Positions 52,989-62,300 of a DNA stretch of 64,000 nucleotides are shown here, one piece after another. Under the pieces are notes generated by a model. The model searched no databases, had not been told where the DNA came from, and saw nothing but the letters and a program-made list of their open reading frames with translations. Positions within the stretch are counted from its first letter, which is position 1. The number at the start of each line of letters is the position of its first letter. The stretch covers positions 1,302,001 to 1,366,000 of the forward strand of contig OZ025783.1 in the NCBI GenBank assembly GCA_964019425.1, in the 5' to 3' direction. Origin of the DNA: Flectonema sp. DT1601. Its lineage: Eukaryota; Euglenozoa; Diplonemea; Diplonemida; Diplonemidae. A program made the position numbers and the translations under genes.

Positions 52989-53740
52989 ATTTTTATTTTT
53001 ATCGTAAAGAGAGATATTTTGTTTTTTCGGGTAACAGTACTTAGTGTTGACTAGTGTCACGTTCTGGGTAGAGCGTCGTATCCGATTTGCGATTCAAAAA
53101 CCTTGTGTCAGGTTATATGTGATGGTTAGTTTAGGGTATCGACATCGTTTCGTTTGGTAGCTGCTTATCAGATGAATGCTTCAAGTCCCTAGTGCTGTAG
53201 ACGGCAATAGGAGATATTTAACTGAGTTGAACGTCACCAGATTGATTCATGGTCATAGAGAGAAAATGCTATTAGCTAGCTCACATACGCTCGACACATG
53301 TGTTTTTTGAAAAAAATTCTTCGTTACAGAATCCATAAGGGTTTTTAAGAAAACCCTTTGTTACTCAGAATACAAGATATCAATTTAACCCTGCATTCCT
53401 TGATATATGTTGTATTTAAATTAAAAAAAAAAAAAAACACAAAACAAAAAACATAAAACAAAAAAAAAAAAACCAAAAAAAAAAAAAAAAAAAAAAAAAA
53501 CACAAGTTAGAAATAAGCGAATGACAGTTGTCGAATGCATTCACTTCTGTTCTTCTGCTTAAATCTACGAACACGTACATGCACTACTTGAGGTACCTTG
53601 ATCGTTTTTCTTTTTTTTTTTCTTTTTTTTTTTTTTATACTTATTAGTCTGGTAACAACTAGGCTATAAAAAAAAATAATAGTGTGGGTTACCCAGACCC
53701 CTTGCAGTTCATCGGTTCTTCGATTTAGTTAACTAACTAA
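52668..53740. other. Intergenic, homopolymer-rich, before the tandem array
   Basis: It contains A runs (52838-52855, 52871-52897, 53473-53500), a T run of about 34 (52947-52980) and otherwise unremarkable sequence. No gene, tRNA or shared repeat is seen. Confidence 0.55.
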
Positions 53741-56700
53741 AAATATTGTTTTCAAACGGAAACACAACATTGTGTTGTGCAGAAAGGTGTAGCTGTTCTA
53801 TGGAGCAGGAAGGGTGGGTTTTTCACTCCACTCGGCAAAATAGAAATAGCAAAATAAAAAAAAAAAAAAATAAAAACATTATGCCTAATAGTCTGCCAGC
53901 TTGATATTGTATGCCCGTAAGGAAAAAAAAAAAAAAAAAACACTCATTTATTCGTATTCATTTTAAAATATTTTATTATTTCCTCTCCTTGTTGGCAACG
54001 TTGCTGGCGATGAAGCGCAGTTAAGGTTCTTTGTGCTGTGTCTATCAGTACAGAGACTGCTGTTTCAGTTGTTGGTGTTTGCTTTTTTCTTCACCCCTTT
54101 TTCTTTTGTTAGTCTACGAAGAGAGCATTGTTATGCAACCATATTATAAATAATAGGAGTAAGAACAGATCCACTCGTTACTTGAGTGGAGTTCTTATTT
54201 CTTAAATAAATAAATAAAAAAAAAACAATGCATTCAGCATAGCTGCTCTGTTCTACATTTCCAGGACGTATCCACTAGAAAGTAATAGATTCTTTTCTTT
54301 CAATATTTTATTAGTAACAAAGAGACGATTTGGTGACTCATATTTTATTGTTTGAGTAGAGTTACTCGATAGTAAGGTTCTGACTGGTCTGCATTATCTG
54401 CATACGTAACAAACTCATATTCTAGCTGAAATAATATTTCAAACGGAAACGCGATATTGTGCTGTGGAGAAAGGTGTAAGCTATTCTGTGGAGCGCAAGA
54501 AAGGGTGGGTATTCTTTCTCTCCACTCGGCAACACGGAAATAGCAAATATATACCTAACATTCTGCCAGCGAATACTGTATCTGTATTCATTTAAAATAT
54601 TTTATTATTTCCTCTCTTTGTTTGCAACGTTGCTGACGATGAAGCGCAGTTAAGGTTCTTTGTGCTGTGTCTATCAGTACAGAGACTGCCGTTTCATTTG
54701 TTGGCGTTTGCTTTTTTCACCCCTTTTTCTTTTTATTTCCTGCTTGCTACCCGCAAGCGAATTTGTTTTAATCCGAAGAGAGCATTGTTATGCAACCCGT
54801 ATTATAAATAATAGAAATAAGAACAGATCCACTCGTTACTTGAGTGGAGTTCTTATTTTGAAATTCAGCATAGCTGCTCTGTTCTACATTTCCAGGACGT
54901 ATCCACTAGAAAGTAATAGATTCTTTTCTTTCAATATTTTATTAGTAACAAAGAGACGATTTGGTGACTCATATTTTATTGTTTGAGTAGAGTTACTCGA
55001 TAGTAAGGTTCTGACTGGTCTGCATTATCTGCATACGTAACAAACTCATATTCTAGCTGAAATAATATTTCAAACGGAAACACGATATTGTGTTGTGCAG
55101 AAAGGTGTAAGCTATTCTATGGAGCGCAAGAAAGAGTGGTTTTTCACTCCACTCGGCTACATGGAAATAGCAAAAAAAAAAAAAAAAAAACATTACGCCT
55201 AAGATTCTGCCAGCTGATACCGTATCCGTAAGGAACAAACCATTCATTCACTTATTCATTTATTCCTCTCCTTGTTGGCAGCGTTGCTGGCGATGAAGCG
55301 CAGTTAAAGTTCTTTGTGCTGTGTCTATCAGTACAGAGACTGCCGTTCGTTGGCGTTTGCCTTTTCCCCCTAATTCCGTTATTTTCTTGCTTCGCAAGTG
55401 AATATTATTTTAGTTCACGAAAGAGAGTTATTGTGCAACCCATATTATAAATAATAGGAGTAAGAACAGATCCACTCATTACTTGAGTGGAGTTCTTATT
55501 TCTTAAATAAATAAATAAATCAATTTAAAAAAACAATGCATTCAGCATAGCTGCTCTGTTCTACATTTCCAGGACGTATCCACTAGAAAGTAATAGATTC
55601 TTTTCTTTCAATATTTTATTAGTAACAAAGAGACGATTTGGTGACTCATATTTTATTGTTTGAGTAGAGTTACTCGATAGTAAGGTTCTGACTGGTCTGC
55701 ATTATCTGCATACGTAACAAACTCAATTAGTAGCTGAAATAATATTTCAAACGGAAACGCGATATTGTGCTGTGCAGAAAGATGTAAGCTATTCTGTGGA
55801 GCGCAAGAAAGAGTGAGTTTTTCACTCCACTCGGCTACATGGAAATAGCAAAAAAAAAAAAAAAAAACATTACGCCTAAGATTCTGCCAGCTGATAATGT
55901 GTCTGTACTCATTTAAAATATTTATTCCTCTCCTTGTTGGCAACGTTGCTAACGATGAAGCGCAGTTAAGGTTTTTTGTGCTGCGGATATCCCATTCTCA
56001 GTACGGAGACTGCTGTTTCGTTGGCGTTAGCCTTTCCCCCTTTTCTTCCGTTATTTCCGCCTTGCTACCCGCAAGTAAATCTTGTTTTAGTCCGAAGAAA
56101 GCGTATTAGTTATGCAACCCATATTATAAATAATAGGAGTAAGAACAGATCCACTCGTTACTTGAGTGGAGTTCTTATTTCTTAAATCTGTAATAAGAAA
56201 AAACAATGCATTCAGCATAGCTGCTCTGTTCTACATTTCCAGGACGTATCCACTAGAAAGTAATAGATTCTTTTCTTTCAATATTTTATTAGTAACAAAG
56301 AGACGATTTGGTGACTCATATTTTATTGTTTGAGTAGAGTTACTCGATAGTAAGGTTCTGACTGGTCTGCATTATCTGCATACGTAACAAACTCATATTC
56401 TAGCTGAAATAATTTTTCAAACGGAAACACGATATTGTGTTGTGTAGAAGGGTGTAAGCTATTCTGTGGAGCAAAATAGGGTGGATATTTTTTCCCTCCA
56501 CTCGGCAAAATGGAAATAGCAAAAAAAAAAAAAAAAACATTACGCCTAAGATTCTGCCAGCTGATACCGTATCCGTAAGGAACAAAACATTCACTTATTC
56601 ATTTATTCCTCTCTTTGTTGGCAACGTTGCTGACGACGAAGCGCAGTTAAGGTTCTTTGTGCTGTGTCTATCAGTACAGAGACTGCCGTTTCATTTGTTG

Positions 56701-58450
56701 GCGTCTGTCCTTTTCCCCCCCCCCGAGCTTGATAATACAGCATCAAATTATCCCCTTCTTCCTTTATTTCCTGCTTGCTACCCGCAAGCGAATTTTGTTT
56801 TAATCCGAAGAGAGCATTGTTATGCAACCCGTATTATAAATAATAGAAATAAGAACAGATCCACTCGTTACTTGAGTGGAGTTCTTATTTTGAAATCTGT
56901 TAATAAAAAAAGCAATGCATTCAGCATAGCTGCTCTGTTCTACATTTCCAGGACGTATCCACTAGAAAGTAATAGATTCTTTTCTTTCAATATTTTATTA
57001 GTAACAAAGAGACGATTTGGTGACTCATATTTTATTGTTTGAGTAGAGTTACTCGATAGTAAGGTTCTGACTGGTCTGCATTATCTGCATACGTAACAAA
57101 CTCATGTTCTGACTGAAATAATATTTCAAACGGAAACGCGATATTGTGTTGTGCAGAAAGGTGTAAGCTATTCTGTGGAGCAAAATAGGGTGGATATTTT
57201 TTCCCTCCACTCGGCAAAATGGAAACAGCGAAAAAAAAAAAAAAAAAAAAAAAAAACATTACGCCTAAGATTCTGCCAGCTGATACCGTATCCGTAAGGA
57301 ACAAACCATTCATTCACTTATTCATTTATTCCTCTCCTTGTTGGCAGCGTTGCTGGCGATGAAGCGCAGTTAAAGTTCTTTGTGCTGTGTTTATCAGTAC
57401 AGAGACTGCCGTTCGTTGGCGTTTGCTTTTTTCACCCACTTTTTCCTTTTCTCCTTGCTAACCGCAAGCGAATTTTATTTTAGTCCACGAAAGAGAGCGT
57501 AGTTATGCAACACATCTTATAAATAATAGAAATAAGAACAGATCCACTCGTTACTTGAGTGGAGTTCTTATTTTGAAATCTGTTAACAAAAAAAACGATG
57601 TTCAGCATAGCTGCTCTGTTCTACATTTCCAGGACGTATCCACTAGAAAGTAATAGATTCTTTTCTTTCAATATTTTATTAGTAACAAAGAGACGATTTG
57701 GTGACTCATATTTTATTGTTTGAGTAGAGTTACTCGATAGTAAGGTTCTGACTGGTCTGCATTAGCTGCATGTATAACAAACTCAATTTCTAGCTGAAAT
57801 AATATTTCAAACGGAAACGCGATATTGTGCTGTGTAGAAAGGTGTAAGCTATTTCTATGGAGCAGGAAGGGTGGATTTTTCACTCCACTCGGCAAAATGG
57901 AAATAGCAAAAAAAAAAAAAAATACATATATAAAAAAAAATTATGCCTAAGATTCTGCCAGCTGATACCGAATCTGTAAGAAACAAAACATTCATTCACT
58001 TATTCATTCCTCTCTTTGTTGGCAGCGTTGCTGACGATGAAGCGCAGTTAAGGTTCTTTGTGCTGTGTTTATCAGTACAGATACTGTCGTTTCATTTGTT
58101 GGCGTTTGCCCTTTATTCCCCCCTTTTCCTTTTTTTTCCTCCTTGCTATCCGCAAGCGAAAATTGTTTTACTCCACGAAAGAGTTGCTATGTACATATCT
58201 ATAAAAGTAATAGAAGTAAGAAAAAATCCACTCGTTACTTGAGTGAAATTTCTTATTCCTTAAATCTGTTAAAAAACGATGCATTCAGCATAGCTGCTCT
58301 GTTCTACATTTCCAGGACGTATCCACTAGAAAGTAATAGATTCTTTTCTTTCAATATTTTATTAGTAACAAAGAGATGATTTGGTGACTCATATTCTATT
58401 GTTTAATTAGAGTTACTCGATAGTAAGGTTCTGACTGGTCTACATTTAAC
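53741..58450. repeat. Tandem array of seven 630-710 bp units
   Basis: Units begin at about 53741, 54429, 55060, 55737, 56407, 57116 and 57797. Each has, in order: a segment with paired GGGTGG/CCACTC stretches, an A run, CTCCTTGTTGGCAACGTTGC, GATGAAGCGCAGTTAA, a variable C/T tract, CTTGC-ACCGCAAG hairpin (not in all), TATTATAAATAATAG, the nested hairpin AAGAAC...CCACTC...GAGTGG...GTTCTT, and an indel-free 162-base block. Spacer segments differ in length and sequence. The fifth unit has an extra insert (near 56726-56755) resembling 38535-38567. The array could be a satellite or a multicopy non-coding RNA locus. Confidence 0.97.
54161..54394 (+). ncRNA. Candidate non-coding RNA unit (example copy: hairpin plus 162-base block)
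   Basis: In this copy the hairpin is 54161-54196 and the block is 54233-54394, with a TATAAATA box at about 54145-54153. The same parts recur in all seven units. The 162-base block contains a GAGTA/TACTC hairpin. I cannot match it to U-snRNA, 5S rRNA, tRNA, 7SL or a known spliced leader. Strand is a guess from the TATA-like box; the minus strand could be the transcribed one. Confidence 0.35.
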
Positions 58451-58724
58451 GGCATCATGCCGTGAAAAAAAAAAAAAAAAAAAAAAGATTACTGAAAGTC
58501 TTCCGACTATTTTCAATGCCTTTTTCTTTTTTTTTTGTCCTTGTGAGTGAAATAAAAAAATGAAAAAAACATAGAAAAGAACAAAACATTTAACAAAAAA
58601 ATAAAATAAATAAATAAAAAAAAACTACATGTTAATACTACAACAAACATGTGGATGGTTGTTGTTTTACTAACTTGTGATTTTTTGTTTTAAGATAACG
58701 TTCTTTTTTTCATTTTTCATTTTC

Positions 58725-58756
<32 letters not shown>

Positions 58757-59383
58757 TATCCTAAGAAAAGAAAATTTATACACCCAAAAAATTAGCAAAA
58801 ACTTGCATTTTTTTTGTACCTGAGGTGCTAAGAGAGTTCATCAACGAGTCAAAACAACAAACTCCTAGTGTGTCCATTACTGGCTCCTCGAGAGGTTTAT
58901 TTCTTGAGGTCTTGTTCCAAGCCTCAAAACTTTCAGATGGCACTTTTTAAGTACATGAAGTGTATTTTTTTTTTTTTTTTGGGTGTATAATAACTTAAAT
59001 CCCTATTTCCCTCCCTGTTTTTTTTTTTTTTTTTTTTTTTTTTTTTCACTACAGCAATTCAGCAACTGTTTAATTTTCGGTGGAGTAATCCGGATAGTTT
59101 CAATGAAGGCAAATCCCCCTTTTTTTTTTTTTTTGTGCCTAAGCGAAGTTTTCAATCCGGAAACAGGTAGTCGTTATTATTATGGCAAAAAAAAAAAAAT
59201 AAATAATTTTTTTTTTTTTTTTTTCAAAAACCTATAACAAATATCATTTCATGACAGGAAGGAAAAAAAAAAAAAAAAAAAAATGATGGAAGGATAAGGC
59301 CGATTTTCTTTTTAAGTACGGGAAAAAAAAAAAAAAAATTAACTTATTTTCCCCTCCAATTTCAGAGTGCCATATGGGCAAAA
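58451..59383. other. Intergenic, homopolymer-rich
   Basis: It contains A and T runs, an A/T-rich low-complexity stretch (58540-58760) and the acceptor CCTCCAATTTCAG ending at 59365. An out-of-frame ATG at 59374, ten bases before the main start, opens a 41-codon uORF. No gene is seen. Confidence 0.55.
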
Positions 59384-62300
59384 ATGGCCACCACCCTCTC
59401 ACTAGAGGTTATTCAGGCATGGAATTTGGTGAAGCCGTCGTTTACCATAGGTTCAGTAAATGCTATGGTGGAGTTCAAAATTGGCTCGGAAACGCGAACC
59501 ACTAAGAAGGAAGACAAAGGGGTAAATCCCTTTTGGGGAGAAACATTGACATTTAAAAATGCGAGAGGGGCAACAGAAGCAAAGTTTAAAATAATTCATA
59601 ACGGCAATGGAAAGGAAATGGGCTCTGGAGGAGTCAGCCTACGAAGCGTATGGCGCAACTTTGCATTTGAAAAGTGGACTGACGTTAAAAAGAATGATGC
59701 TAAGGTCGGTATTCTCAGAATTAGAATAAAAGCCGGTAGTTTTGGAAGTACCCCTCCACTGCCTCCGAGAGGCCTTGAGCAATTTCGTATTGGATCGGTA
59801 GTTACAATAAAAACAACTACCATGGCAGGATGCAAAGCGACAGTCGTAAACTACACGAAGGGTGACTCTCCAAATGTAATGTGTCGTATTGGCTATGCTG
59901 ATATTGAGAAAAAACGAAGCGCTCTTGAAGAAAAATATAAAAACATCACCGATCTGTGTGAATGGCCTTTCAAACCAGCTCAACTAACCCCTGGAAGGAC
60001 AACTCCATCTCTACCTGCTGTCGGAGTTGAAATTTTAGTCAAGGGTCTCGTTGGAAGCGCTATCCACAATGGTAAAAAGGGAAAAGTACTCTCACATGCC
60101 AACATACCTGACGACACTGGAATCAAAGCAAAGCTTAATGATGGAACAGAGATTGTCTTGCGTAATAAAAATTTTGACTGCGTTCTTCACCCAATTGGGA
60201 GTCGTATTATAATAGCTGGACTGAATCAACATAAAGATAAGAATGGTTTAGAAGGAACTGTTGAGAATTACAAGAAGCACGCTGACTTTACAACGTATTT
60301 GGTTAGATTACAATCCGCCAGTGGTCAGACAGAACTGAAGCCTCAGAATGCGTTACTGAAATCAGCGCCTTCGAGTGCTGCTCCAGTAGTACCTCAGCCA
60401 GTTCCTGTACCTCAGCCGGTGGTGCCTCAGGTGGCGCCTCAACCAATTCCTGTTGTTCAGCCTTCAGTGACATCACAAGTAGCTGCGTCGATCCCTAAAC
60501 CAGTTTCAGTTCCGACACCTGTTGCAGCACCAGTGCAACCTGCAGTAACACCAGTAGTGTCAGTACCTGCAACACCTGTTCAGAAAACAGAGGATCCTCT
60601 TACTCCTGCTGCTGTTTCTATGTCGGTACCTCTTCCTGTTGCTGCATCAGTTGTTCCATCAAAACCAGCTGTACCAGAAACTCCAATTGTTCGAGTCCCT
60701 TCAACGCCTTCAATCCCTCCTCAAACACCAATCGGAGGTAACATCTTTTCAGGTTTTGATCAACCGCCACCAGCTCAACTCCCGAGTCAGATATCAATGC
60801 CTTCTCCTCAAATGTCGACTACAGATGCTGCTGCTCAGCTTCAGATCCTTCAACTGCAACAACAACTCGCGCAGACTGTCAACACTGCGACGACAGTTAG
60901 TTCCCCACAGCGTCCGATTCCTGTTGTGATAAGAGAAAGACCAGCGAGGTCCTCTCCAAGGATTACAAAGTCACGAAAAAATGTACCGCTTCCGATAAAG
61001 GATCCAAAACTTGGTCTGGAGTACATTTCCATCACAGCGAAACCTACAGACACCGATCCTGTTATATTCTTTGCCGCACGTGTCCGGAAAATAAATGCTA
61101 GGTTTGGCCGTTCCTCCATTCGCATCCTTACAGTGACTCACGCCCACGTAATACTCCGAGACGAGGTACTGGCTGTAAAGAGATCTATTGCAGTAAAGTC
61201 TTTAAAGGAATATTTATACGCAAGAGACGAGTACACTTGGGTAGGTCTTCGGGAAAGCACCTTCGACTTACAATTAGTAATGACAATCGATGAAGAAAGA
61301 CTACTAAGAAAGGTTTTAACTACTCTTTATAAATCAATAGCAAAGAAGGATTTAAGAACCTCAAGCACCAGCTTTGAAGAAATGAAAGGGAAATTAGAAT
61401 TAAAGAAACCTGCAGGATGGCGAATAATGGAGGGTGATATTGGTAAATTTGTAACAAGAAGAAGCAGAGTAGAACCAACTGAAGGACCAGTCTCTGGAAG
61501 TCCGACAAGGATACCTGCATCAATACAAGGTGGTTCTACTTATGTTGATGGTTCCCCGGTGAAATCAATCGCCTCAAGAGATGGTCTTTATATCATATCT
61601 GATGATGAAGCTGACGATGTTGGACCTCCTAATCTGAGTCAGCAGTTTAATTCAGTTCCAAGAAGGAGACCTCCACCACATCATCAAGCAGTCCCACCTC
61701 CTCCAGTTGATTATTACAGCCATCCTCATCCTCATTATATGCAGCCAGCACCACCTGTTCCAATTCAGATTCAGCAGCCTGTTCAGCAAAGTAATGAATT
61801 GTCGGAAGTCAAAGCACAGTTGGAGGGTATGAAACAACAAATGCTTCTTCAACAAATATTAGCTCAGCAGCAGATAACAAACAGTCAGATGACTCCTTCT
61901 GCACAGCAACAACAGCAACCACAACAACAACACCATCAGCAACAACAACTACCACTTCAGCCGGTGTCACCACCACCGCAACCTAAGTTGGATATGAACC
62001 CGTCAGCTTCTGAGTACGTTCAAAGGATCACGGCTCTCTTTGACCTTCACGAACCTGATAAGAGTAAGGGAGCTATTCAACAAGTAATGGAGCAATACTT
62101 GGGACGTGAAAAGGAATTGTACTCTGCGTTACTTGATCGCTACAGACCAAAACCTGATTCCCCTAAAAGACCGGCCTCACCAGCAGCAATACCACAGCAA
62201 CCTGGCAGTCCAGAAGTTAGACCAGTTGTTACAAGGCCGTCAGTTGGTACTCCTCAACAGAGTTTTTATAAAGCAACTGATATCGCTCCGACAGCTAAGG

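Noticed and set aside
54660-57042. Plus-strand 100-residue frames within the array
   Set aside because: Their frames are not kept across units and include the variable C/T tract.
55053-58000. Minus-strand peptides ending ADNADQSEPYYRVTLLKQ in the array units
   Set aside because: They recur because the underlying DNA block is conserved; upstream parts differ by frame-changing indels between units, so protein-level selection is not supported.
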